Origin: Gemmatimonadota bacterium
GTDB lineage: Bacteria; Gemmatimonadota; Gemmatimonadetes; Longimicrobiales; Gaopeijiaceae
DNA: 7,403 nt
Direction: 5' to 3'
Assembly: GCA_026713345.1 (NCBI GenBank)
Contig: JAPOOQ010000429.1
Span: 1 to 7,403 of the forward strand
The notes beneath the pieces are model-generated. The model saw only the letters and a program-made list of their open reading frames with translations. It was not told where the DNA came from and searched no databases. The position numbers and the translations under genes are program-made. Positions 1 to 4,850 of this stretch are shown piece after piece (positions within the stretch are counted from its first letter, which is position 1; each line of letters begins with the position of its first letter).

Positions 1-147
1 CGCTTCGAACCGGAGAGGTTCGGAACGGTCAGCGGTCTGACGTCGACCTTCGGGGAACGCGCAACGCTGGACCGTCTCAACTTCGGAGACGCGAGTTTCG
101 GGGTTGTCCCCCGGGGTTTCGGCGATCCGGCACTGTCGGTGCACTGA
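1..147 (+). CDS. C-terminal end of an unrecognised protein (5' end outside the window)
   Basis: The frame beginning at base 1 is open for 48 codons and stops at TGA 145-147, so this is most likely the tail of a gene entering from the left. The visible tail is rich in Phe, Gly and Thr (for example FGTVSGLTSTFGERATLDRLNF) and ends in ALSVH. It has no membrane segment and no motif I can name. The alternating aromatic and Gly/Thr pattern could suit a beta-rich protein, but the last residue is not the aromatic usual in outer-membrane barrels, so I do not assign a family. The next gene starts 18 nt downstream on the same strand with its own Shine-Dalgarno sequence, which suggests the two are co-transcribed. 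Confidence 0.5.
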   Translation, partial: RFEPERFGTVSGLTSTFGERATLDRLNFGDASFGVVPRGFGDPALSVH

Positions 148-165
148 AGAGGAGCGGCGGAAGCG

Positions 166-753
166 ATGGCCGAACAGGCGTGGACACAGAGCTGGAAGGC
201 TCCGCGGGATCACCCGGCGGAAACGACGGAGGTGCTGTACCTGAAGTATCACGGGTATCGTCGCCGTCAGGCCGCCCGTCTCCTCCACGTCATGCCGCGC
301 GAGGCGGTGCGCGAACTCTACGGCGAAGCCCGCGAGTGGGCGCAGGGGCGCGGCCTTCACGATGTGCAGGATCCCATGGCCACCCTGGTCCACTTCGCGG
401 AGCACCTGCTGCCGCTGCCGCCCTTCGAGGTCTGGCTGGCGGACCGCGAGCAGTATCCGCTCTGCCACATCGAGGATTCCAACCAGGGCCCACACGCAGG
501 GAAGGTGGGGCAGCCGGGTCGGCTGGAAGACCGCCACTTCAACTATGCGGGGCGTTCCTGGGTCGTATCGCTGCACGTCTTTCGCGACAGCGCCGTCTGG
601 CGCGGGTTCCTCCGTTTCCGCCAGCGGGGCGGCACCAGCCGTTATCACACGGCCAACATCTTCCTCGAGGAAACCGCGAGGGAGGTGCAACGGAGGTTCA
701 GGGAGTTCGACCGCGCCACGTTGGGGGCGTTCCTGCGGTCCGTTCTGCCCTGA
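166..753 (+). CDS. Hypothetical protein, 195 aa
   Basis: I do not recognise this protein. The ATG at 166 is preceded by AGAGGAG at 148-154, an 11-nt spacing that is slightly long but acceptable, and it lies 18 nt after the upstream stop. The product looks soluble and mixed alpha/beta, with no signal peptide or membrane helix. An N-terminal basic, Arg-rich helical part (about residues 25-60, including YHGYRRRQAARLLHVMPREA) resembles a helix-turn-helix-like or nucleic-acid-facing surface. The middle (about 75-150) is rich in Trp, His and Phe (FEVWLADREQYPLCHIED, HFNYAGRSWVVSLHVFRDS) and may be a small beta domain. The C-terminus is helical (EETAREVQRRFREFDRATL). Base composition and codon use match a native high-GC gene, and it is the only frame here with a good start signal. 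No transcription terminator with a strong stem follows; a long non-coding stretch begins right after the stop. Confidence 0.72.
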   Translation: MAEQAWTQSWKAPRDHPAETTEVLYLKYHGYRRRQAARLLHVMPREAVRELYGEAREWAQGRGLHDVQDPMATLVHFAEHLLPLPPFEVWLADREQYPLCHIEDSNQGPHAGKVGQPGRLEDRHFNYAGRSWVVSLHVFRDSAVWRGFLRFRQRGGTSRYHTANIFLEETAREVQRRFREFDRATLGAFLRSVLP

Positions 754-958
754 AATCGGCCGATCGGCGTCCTCCGGGAGGTCGATTCACGAATCACGAT
801 TTTTTGGGAAAAATGTGTTTTTGTCACACCCGTCGAACGATTCCCCTCAGGTCCTCCCAACTGCTTATCAGCTTGCCACTTACGTCAGTATCGGAACGGT
901 AACGGACGGACTTCGGTTTCGTGAGGAAACAAGTGGATTACCCAATTCGCCAAATTTG

Positions 959-985
959 CTAAGTCGTTATCATATAATGACTTAG
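959..985. promoter_or_regulatory. 27-bp imperfect palindrome enclosing TATAAT (operator/promoter candidate)
   Basis: CTAAGTC at 959-965 is mirrored by GACTTAG at 979-985. The inner bases TTAT (967-970) and ATAA (974-977) also pair, with a single G/T at 966/978 and the 3-nt centre CAT. That gives 12 paired positions, 11 of them Watson-Crick. A perfect TATAAT (973-978) lies inside. No good -35 hexamer sits 16-18 nt upstream (bases 949-956 read GCCAAATT), so if this is a promoter it probably depends on an activator or another sigma factor. A dyad over the -10 is the usual geometry for repressor binding. The alternative is an RNA hairpin inside a longer transcript. Confidence 0.45.
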
Positions 986-1124
986 GTAGCTGGAGCCTTG
1001 TTGGCGACCTTCCTTGCATACTGCGCTGGCGGTGCGTACTGTTAGAGTCCGTCCGGGATCGGCATGACAGTTCGCGCTGTGACTGGGGAGTCCATGGCCG
1101 GTTCGCTTCCGGGCGGTTTTTTTT
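985..1124 (+). ncRNA. Possible structured RNA or attenuated leader, about 140 nt
   Basis: If the TATAAT at 973-978 is used, transcription would begin near 985 and could end at the T8 tract closing at 1124. Within the segment are a hairpin with TAC/GTA plus GCGC/GTGC arms (1019-1021 and 1023-1026 with 1032-1035 and 1036-1038, one bulged T at 1022), an ACAG/CTGT hairpin near 1065-1078, a GACT/AGTC hairpin with a GGGG loop near 1081-1092, and the terminal stem. I find no match to 6S, SRP RNA, tmRNA, tRNA or a riboswitch that I know. No convincing open reading frame fills it. It may be a standalone small RNA or the leader of the RHH-like gene 35 nt downstream. This is inference only. Confidence 0.25.
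1097..1124 (+). terminator. Possible Rho-independent terminator (short stem plus T8)
   Basis: CCGG at 1098-1101 can pair with CCGG at 1109-1112 across the loop TTCGCTT. GC/GC pairing could lengthen the stem if one G bulges out. Eight consecutive Ts follow at 1117-1124. The stem is short and lies 4 nt from the T tract, so the strength is uncertain. It would end transcripts coming from the palindrome region or act as an attenuator before the gene at 1159. Confidence 0.4.
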
Positions 1125-1144
1125 CGACGAAATCCTTTTCAGAT

Positions 1145-1150
1145 TATACA
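1145..1150 (+). promoter_or_regulatory. -10-like element (TATACA) close to the RHH-like gene
   Basis: TATACA lies 8 nt before the ATG at 1159, so a transcript from it would start at or next to the start codon and be leaderless. This fits the lack of a spaced Shine-Dalgarno sequence. The -35 is poor: TTCGAC at 1123-1128 is the nearest candidate. Confidence 0.25.
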
Positions 1151-1174
1151 GACCAGGGATGAAACCAGGGATGT
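1151..1174 (+). repeat. Tandem 12-nt near-repeat across the start codon
   Basis: Two adjacent 12-mers, 1151-1162 and 1163-1174, share ACCAGGGATG and match at 10 of 12 positions. Each contains an in-frame ATG (1159 and 1171), so the repeat duplicates the start region of the RHH-like gene and makes the true start ambiguous. Confidence 0.6.
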
Positions 1175-1386
1175 GGAACACGCGATCGGTGCAGCTGAAC
1201 GTTCGTCTTCCCAACGATATCGCCTCGGAAGCGGAGGAGGTGCAGCGGTCCGACCCGGATTTCCTCAGCCGGGTGATTCAGTATGGACTCACACGGCGCG
1301 CCATCTATCGTCGCCTGAGGGAGGCCGAAGCCCGTGAACGGCGGGTCGTGGATTCCCCGGGTGATTCCGCCTCCAACTACGCCTAG
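1159..1386 (+). CDS. Ribbon-helix-helix-like small protein, 75 aa
   Basis: The layout fits a ribbon-helix-helix (MetJ/Arc/CopG) DNA-binding fold. A short beta strand, about residues 10-18 (SVQLNVRLP), leads into helix A (DIASEAEEVQRSD, about 20-32) and then helix B (FLSRVIQYGLTRRAIYRRLRE, about 35-55). A polar tail follows. Members of this fold dimerise, pair their strands and insert them in the DNA major groove, often repressing their own promoter. The ATG may be 1159 or 1171; neither has a spaced Shine-Dalgarno sequence, and GGATG at 1157-1161 could serve the second. The fold begins after both, so the function call is unaffected. It is not a clear antitoxin: the next same-strand gene starts 250 nt later and does not look like a known toxin. 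The family assignment rests on pattern only; it could also be a small helical protein with another role. Confidence 0.6.
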   Translation: MKPGMWNTRSVQLNVRLPNDIASEAEEVQRSDPDFLSRVIQYGLTRRAIYRRLREAEARERRVVDSPGDSASNYA

Positions 1387-1403
1387 AGTCTCTCTCTCCC
1401 GGC

Positions 1404-1446
1404 CAGTGCTCCGCACTGACGCCGGCTGATCCCGGCTCGCAAGCCG
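1404..1446. other. Two consecutive perfect hairpins downstream of the RHH-like gene
   Basis: CAGTGC (1404-1409) pairs fully with GCACTG (1413-1418) around a TCC loop. CGGCT (1433-1437) pairs fully with AGCCG (1442-1446) around CGCA. Outer CCGG bases on both sides of the first hairpin can add pairs. No T tract follows, so this is not a standard intrinsic terminator. The hairpins may protect the 3' end of the RHH-like mRNA or form part of the leader of the next gene. Apart from them, I see nothing definite in 1387-1636: TACAAT at 1615-1620 resembles a -10 but has no matching -35. Confidence 0.35.
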
Positions 1447-1636
1447 CCCGATCGGCGTCGGATCAAATGTTTCGGCGCCGTATTCGGTCCCCTTGACCAC
1501 CCGTTGTCAGTTTGGCGACATTCCTGTTGCCGTCGTATTGCACTACAGCCGCCGGTTCCTTATGGAATGTGCTCGGGTGAAGCGCCGCTCCGGCGAATCG
1601 CCTGACCGTGGCTGTACAATCGTGGCGGAGGGTGAC

Positions 1637-1945
1637 ATGGTGGAGCGAGACGAAGATCCCGTCCTTCGGGCCAAGTACCGAGATTACTGCTCGGCGAAGG
1701 TGGCCGATGCCGTGCTGTCGTTGCCACCCACCGAGATATACGAACTCGCCGAGGCCGAAGCGCGCGCCGCCAACCGGCTGGCGCCCGCGTCCTATAACGA
1801 CGCCATCCGGTTCGCGACCCGCAGGATCCGCGAACGGTTGAACCTGCCGGAATACCAGGACTGGGCCCGGGCCTACCGGGAGGATCCGACCCGCTACGAT
1901 CCGGAACTGCTCGGGTTGTGGGAGTCGGAGGAAGAGGGCGACTAG
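1637..1945 (+). CDS. Hypothetical helical protein, 102 aa
   Basis: I do not recognise a named family. The ATG at 1637 is chosen because GGAGGGTGA (1627-1635) gives a strong Shine-Dalgarno sequence with 5-nt spacing. The frame stays open back to an ATG at 1493, but the upstream residues look like translated non-coding DNA. The product is soluble, charged and mostly helical: YRDYCSAKVADAVLSLPPTEIYELAEAEARAA (about 14-45), SYNDAIRFATRRIRERLNLPEYQDWARAYREDP (about 52-84), and an acidic end ELLGLWESEEEGD. There is one Cys (18), and Trp76 and Trp95 are both in the C-terminal part. No catalytic motif, signal peptide or membrane segment is visible. It converges on infA with only 11 nt between the two stops. 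Confidence 0.72.
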   Translation: MVERDEDPVLRAKYRDYCSAKVADAVLSLPPTEIYELAEAEARAANRLAPASYNDAIRFATRRIRERLNLPEYQDWARAYREDPTRYDPELLGLWESEEEGD

Positions 1946-1956
1946 CCCCGGTAGTC

Positions 1957-2172
1957 CTACTTGTACCGGTAGGTGACCCGGCCACGGGTCAGGTCGTACG
2001 GCGACATCTCCACCTTCACGCGGTCGCCGGCGAGCACGCGGATGTAGAATTTACGCATCTTGCCGGACAGATACGCCAGGATTTCATGGTCGTTCTCCAG
2101 CTTGACCCTGAAGTTTGCGTTGGGGAGGACCTCGGTAACGGTGCCTTCCATTTCAATTGCGTCGTTGGCCAA
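1957..2172 (-). CDS. infA: Translation initiation factor IF-1 with a TTG start
   Basis: IF-1 binds the 30S A site with IF-2 and IF-3 during initiation. The 71-aa product is nearly the usual 72 aa and is one OB fold (S1-like). The diagnostic stretches are intact: DAIEMEGTVTEVLPNANFRV at the N-terminus, SGKMRKFYIRVLAGDRVKVE in the middle, and SPYDLTRGRVTYRYK at the end. The start is TTG (complement of 2170-2172): it gives the normal MANDAIE beginning, and GAGGAAGG (complement of 2177-2184) stands 4 nt before it. No ATG or GTG in frame gives a full-length protein. It lies 35 nt after the ssb stop, so the two are probably co-transcribed. Many bacteria keep infA inside the ribosomal-protein cluster; here it is outside, so it may be the only copy relocated or a second copy. 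IF-1 identity is near certain. Confidence 0.95.
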   Translation of the reverse strand: MANDAIEMEGTVTEVLPNANFRVKLENDHEILAYLSGKMRKFYIRVLAGDRVKVEMSPYDLTRGRVTYRYK

Positions 2173-2207
2173 GATGCCTTCCTCGCTATTCGCTCCGCTC
2201 GGGCCTG

Positions 2208-2657
2208 CTAGAAGGGCAGGTCGTCGTCGGGTTCGGTGATCGGGGGTTGCGGGCGCGAAGGACGCTGGCCCCCATAGCCTGTCGGTCCCTGGCCCGCCTC
2301 TTCCGTTGCGCCCCGCCCGGGGCCGCCCGATCCCAGCATGATCATTTCGTTGACGATGATGTCGGTCCAGTACCTCGTGCCGCCCTGTTCGTCCTGGGTC
2401 TGGGAGTAGTCGAGCCTTCCCTCGACGTAGAGCCGGTCGCCCTTCTTGACCCACTGCTCCACGACATCGACGAGCCGCCCGAAGAAGGTGAGCCTGTGCC
2501 ACTGGGTACGGTCCTGCTGCTGTCCGGAACGGTCGGTGAACTGTCGGCTGGTCGCCAGCGACAGCTTGCCGACCCGGGTGCCGGACGCGGTCGTGCGCAC
2601 ATCGGGGTCGCCCCCGACGTTGCCGATCAGCGTGACCTTGTTTAGAGAACGAGACAT
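2208..2657 (-). CDS. ssb: Single-stranded DNA-binding protein SSB
   Basis: SSB coats single-stranded DNA in replication, recombination and repair, and recruits partners through its C-terminus. The 149-aa protein has the OB fold at about residues 4-109, starting LNKVTLIGNVGGDPDVR. The DNA-stacking Trp53 lies in TQWHRLTFFGRL, and Trp97 in RYWTDIIVNEM. A Gly/Pro/Gln-rich flexible linker (about 110-142) leads to the acidic tip DDDLPF (144-149), the docking peptide for SSB-binding proteins. The ATG (complement of 2655-2657) is preceded by AGAGGA a few bases upstream. infA follows 35 nt after the stop. It diverges from the enoyl-CoA hydratase gene. Replication proteins RecF, DciA and GyrB are encoded a short way downstream on the other strand. 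Length and order of parts are typical of a bacterial tetrameric SSB. Confidence 0.97.
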   Translation of the reverse strand: MSRSLNKVTLIGNVGGDPDVRTTASGTRVGKLSLATSRQFTDRSGQQQDRTQWHRLTFFGRLVDVVEQWVKKGDRLYVEGRLDYSQTQDEQGGTRYWTDIIVNEMIMLGSGGPGRGATEEAGQGPTGYGGQRPSRPQPPITEPDDDLPF

Positions 2658-2817
2658 GGTTCCTCTGGTATGTGTCCTTGATCCGTGCCGCCGGTCACCG
2701 AGGTGCCGCCAGCCACAGCGGAAGGTAAGACAGGGGACGCGGGATTGCTACGCCCGGGCCGGAATCTGTCCCATTTGACGGTGGCAAGCGCCCGGAATCG
2801 AGACTAGCTTCCGTCCC
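2658..2817. promoter_or_regulatory. Divergent promoter region between ssb and the enoyl-CoA hydratase gene
   Basis: These 160 nt must hold both the minus-strand ssb promoter and the plus-strand promoter of the gene at 2818. For the latter, TTGACG at 2775-2780 is a good -35, but the -10 is weak (GAGACT at 2800-2805, 19-nt spacer). If used, transcription would begin only a few bases before the ATG. I see no convincing ssb promoter hexamers and no clear operator. Confidence 0.4.
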
Positions 2818-3603
2818 ATGAACGACAACACCTATGTCAGGACCGAAATCCAGGACTCCATCGCCACGGTCACGATCGACCGGCAGGCGAAGCTCAACGC
2901 GCTGAACCCCCGGGTCATCGCCGGGATCGATGCCGCCTTTGCCGGGCTGCAGGAGGATCCGGCGGTGCGCGTGGTCATTCTCACCGGTGCGGGCGACAAG
3001 GCCTTTGTGGCCGGGGCCGATATCGGGGTGCTCGCCACGATGGGTCCGCGCACCGGTGTCGCTGTCAGCCGCGAGGGTCAGGAAGTTCTGCGGAGGATCG
3101 AGCGGTTCCCGAAGCCGGTGGTGGCCGCGGTGGGGGGGTACGCGCTCGGCGGCGGTTGCGAACTCGCGATCGCGTGCCATCTCCGCGTCGCGAGCGAGCG
3201 GGCGCGCTTCGGCCTGCCCGAAGTGGGTCTCGGAATCATCCCCGGGTACGGGGGGACGGTGCGGCTGGCCCGCCTGGTCGGCCTGGGACGAGCGGTGGAG
3301 ATGGTGCTCACCGGCGACATGATCACCGCAGAGCGCGCGGCCGAGATCGGGCTCGCCAACCTGGTGGTCCCGCACGAGGAGCTGATGGAGCGGACGCGGA
3401 AGCTGGCCGGGCGGATCGCCCGCAACGCGCCGGTTGCCCTCGAGATGGCGCTAAAGTCGATGTACGAGGGCGTCGAGAGCACCATCGAGCACGCGCTGGA
3501 GCTGGAATCCACCCTTTTCGGCCTCCTCGCCTCCACCGACGACATGCGGGAAGGGATGGCGGCCTTCCTGGAGAAGCGCAGGGCGGACTTCAAGGGCGAG
3601 TGA
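2818..3603 (+). CDS. Enoyl-CoA hydratase/isomerase family protein (crotonase fold)
   Basis: Crotonase-fold enzymes hydrate or isomerise acyl-CoA double bonds, typically in fatty-acid or amino-acid degradation. The 261 aa match the normal length. Visible signatures are the oxyanion-hole segment AGADIGVL (about 65-72), the central GYALGGGCELAIACHLRVAS (107-126) and FGLPEVGLGIIPGYGGTVRL (131-150). Both acid residues of true hydratases, Glu115 in GGGCEL and Glu135 in GLPEV, are kept, matching Glu144/Glu164 of the rat enzyme. So it should hydrate 2-enoyl-CoA, perhaps crotonyl-CoA, though chain-length preference cannot be read. The helical C-terminus (LEMALKSMYEG onward) is the CoA- and trimer-contacting part. 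The ATG at 2818 gives the normal N-terminus, yet no Shine-Dalgarno sequence precedes it, so translation may be leaderless or SD-independent. It lies between ssb and recF without a functional link to either; no other beta-oxidation gene is in view. Confidence 0.93.
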   Translation: MNDNTYVRTEIQDSIATVTIDRQAKLNALNPRVIAGIDAAFAGLQEDPAVRVVILTGAGDKAFVAGADIGVLATMGPRTGVAVSREGQEVLRRIERFPKPVVAAVGGYALGGGCELAIACHLRVASERARFGLPEVGLGIIPGYGGTVRLARLVGLGRAVEMVLTGDMITAERAAEIGLANLVVPHEELMERTRKLAGRIARNAPVALEMALKSMYEGVESTIEHALELESTLFGLLASTDDMREGMAAFLEKRRADFKGE

Positions 3604-3609
3604 AGGGAG

Positions 3610-3635
3610 GGCGCGGCGGTCTCGTCCGCCCCGCC
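3610..3635 (+). terminator. GC-rich hairpin after the enoyl-CoA hydratase gene
   Basis: GGCG and GGCGG (3610-3613 and 3615-3619) pair with CCGCC and CGCC (3626-3630 and 3632-3635). The stem has nine pairs with one C/C mismatch and a TCTCGT loop, and starts 6 nt after the stop codon. No T tract follows, so it is either an atypical terminator or a 3'-end-protecting hairpin. Its position between this gene and the recF promoter candidate fits transcript termination. Confidence 0.45.
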
Positions 3636-3655
3636 TGATCACCGTGATTTCCTGT

Positions 3656-3661
3656 TATATT
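3656..3661 (+). promoter_or_regulatory. -10-like TATATT upstream of recF
   Basis: TATATT stands in a short AT-rich pocket in otherwise GC-rich DNA, about 38 nt before the recF start, giving a leader of about 30 nt. The -35 17 nt upstream (GCCTGA) is poor. A small ATCA/TGAT dyad (3638-3648) lies in the spacer. It would be the promoter for the recF-dciA-gyrB cluster. Confidence 0.4.
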
Positions 3662-3698
3662 CAAGGATGCACGGAATACCCCGGCTCCACTCCCGTTC

Positions 3699-4850
3699 GT
3701 GGTCTTGAGGACACTGGAGCTGCGCCACTTCCGCAACCTCGGAGTCCAGGATTTGCACTTCCCCCCGGAGGGGGTGGCGGTCGTCGGCGACAACGCGCAG
3801 GGGAAGACGAACCTTCTCGAAGCGATCTACTACCTGGAGAGCTTCCGTTCCTTCCGGGGTGCGGGTGACGTCGAGTTGACGGCCTTTTCGGAAGACGTGT
3901 TCCACATCCGGGGATCGGTTGACGGCAGCGAGCCGGCGACGGTGGCGGCGGGCTTCGACAGGAGGACGAGGAGCAAGAAGGTGACGGTGGACGGAAACGA
4001 CACGATCAGGATTTCGACCGCCCTCGGCAGGTTGGGAGCCGTCGTCTTCTCGCCGTCCGACGCGGACCTGGTCAGCGGCGGGCCCGGCGTGCGTCGCCGC
4101 TTCCTCGATATCGTCCTGTCTCTGAACCGGCGCGAGTACCTTGAAGCGCTTCAGGAATACCGCAGGACGCTGGCACAGCGGAACGCCGCGCTGCGGGCCG
4201 GGTCGGGCGGCACGGTCCCCAGGGAGTGGGCAAGTCCCTGGGAGGACGGGCTGGTCGAATCCGGCGCCCGGCTCACCCACATGCGCGGCGAGTGGGTATC
4301 GACATGGGCCGGGCACTTCGCACGGTACTACGAGGCCATCTCGGGCGGCGACTCCGCCGAGGTCGCGTACCGGCCGAATCTGGGTTTCGACGGGACGCTG
4401 GACACCGCGGACGATTCGGCGCCGGCCGCAGCAGGCGTGCTGCGCGAACGGTTCAGAGTCCGCCTGGACGAGTGCTGGCAGAGGGACTCACGGCTCGGCG
4501 GCACCAGCGCGGGGCCGCACCGCGACGAACTCCTCGTCACCATTTCCACCGGTGGCAAGGCACTCCCGGCCCGGACGTACGGATCGGGGGGGCAGCGCCG
4601 CACGGCCGCGCTCGCGCTTCGGCTTACCGAGGCGGCCACCATCCGGGAGCAGCGCGGGGCGGAGCCGATCCTCCTCGTCGACGACGCCTTCGCCGAACTC
4701 GACGCGGGGCGCTCGAGCCGCCTGGCCACGCTGCTTGCCGAGGAGGGGACCGGCCAGGTGATTCTGACCGTCCCCAAGGAGTCGGATGTGCGGCTCCCGG
4801 GGCGCAGCCTGCCGTGCTGGCACATCAGCGGCGGAGTGATCGCGGCGTGA
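3699..4850 (+). CDS. recF: DNA replication and repair protein RecF
   Basis: RecF is an SMC/ABC-like ATPase that, with RecO and RecR, helps load RecA at single-strand gaps and stalled forks. The 383-aa product shows the N-terminal LRTLELRHFRNLG, Walker A GDNAQGKT (30-37), the helical insert with SFRSFRGAGDVEL, the ABC signature GSGGQRRTAALALRLTEA (from about 295) and Walker B ILLVDDAFAELD (324-335). Length is close to the usual 360-380. The start is GTG 3699 or TTG 3705; no ATG is in frame upstream, neither has a Shine-Dalgarno sequence, and both keep the intact LELRHFRN beginning. The stop TGA shares its last base with the dciA start, so dciA is probably translationally coupled. In many bacteria recF follows dnaA-dnaN; here a metabolic gene lies upstream instead. 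All ATPase motifs are intact, so it should be functional. Confidence 0.95.
   Translation: MVLRTLELRHFRNLGVQDLHFPPEGVAVVGDNAQGKTNLLEAIYYLESFRSFRGAGDVELTAFSEDVFHIRGSVDGSEPATVAAGFDRRTRSKKVTVDGNDTIRISTALGRLGAVVFSPSDADLVSGGPGVRRRFLDIVLSLNRREYLEALQEYRRTLAQRNAALRAGSGGTVPREWASPWEDGLVESGARLTHMRGEWVSTWAGHFARYYEAISGGDSAEVAYRPNLGFDGTLDTADDSAPAAAGVLRERFRVRLDECWQRDSRLGGTSAGPHRDELLVTISTGGKALPARTYGSGGQRRTAALALRLTEAATIREQRGAEPILLVDDAFAELDAGRSSRLATLLAEEGTGQVILTVPKESDVRLPGRSLPCWHISGGVIAA

Larger units (their letters stand above)
754..1158. other. 405-nt AT-richer non-coding region
   Basis: No frame here has both a start signal and gene-like codon use. The region is clearly richer in A and T than the genes around it. 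Near its left end are the 10-bp palindrome ATCGGCCGAT (755-764), a short CCTC/GAGG hairpin (771-781), a GATTC/GAATC dyad (784-795) and then T6 (800-805). Together these could be a weak terminator for the 195-aa gene. Runs of T, A and T follow to about 822. A 27-bp palindrome (959-985), a segment with local hairpins (985-1124), a T8 tract (1117-1124) and a -10-like TATACA (1145-1150) complete it; these are listed separately. Confidence 0.6.

Noticed and set aside
935..946. DnaA-box-like sequence (AGTGGATTA) suggesting an origin
   Set aside because: It differs from the consensus at two positions and stands alone, with no cluster of boxes and no dnaA nearby.
180..985. Long alternative plus-strand frames overlapping the 195-aa gene and running into the AT-rich gap
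   Set aside because: They give Ser/Arg/Pro-rich products, lack a Shine-Dalgarno sequence, and continue into non-coding sequence. The frame at 166 has the start signal and ordinary composition.
1097..1113. tRNA T-arm-like sequence (GGTTCGCTTCC)
   Set aside because: The loop lacks the TTCRA pattern, the fifth pair fails, and no acceptor, D or anticodon arms fit upstream.
760..1459. 12-bp direct repeat CCGATCGGCGTC at 760-771 and 1448-1459
   Set aside because: About one such match is expected by chance in a GC-rich window of this length, and the flanks differ.
885..1500. Minus-strand frames of 109 and 118 aa opposite the palindrome and RHH-like gene
   Set aside because: No start signal and unusual residue use; they cover hairpins and the antisense of a better-supported gene.
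1493..1636. N-terminal extension of the 102-aa gene back to ATG 1493
   Set aside because: There is no Shine-Dalgarno sequence at 1493. The extension reads like translated non-coding DNA, and the ATG at 1637 has a strong site.
2157..2645. 162-aa plus-strand frame opposite ssb
   Set aside because: It is antisense to an intact SSB with a proper OB fold and C-terminal tip, and the product has no recognisable features.
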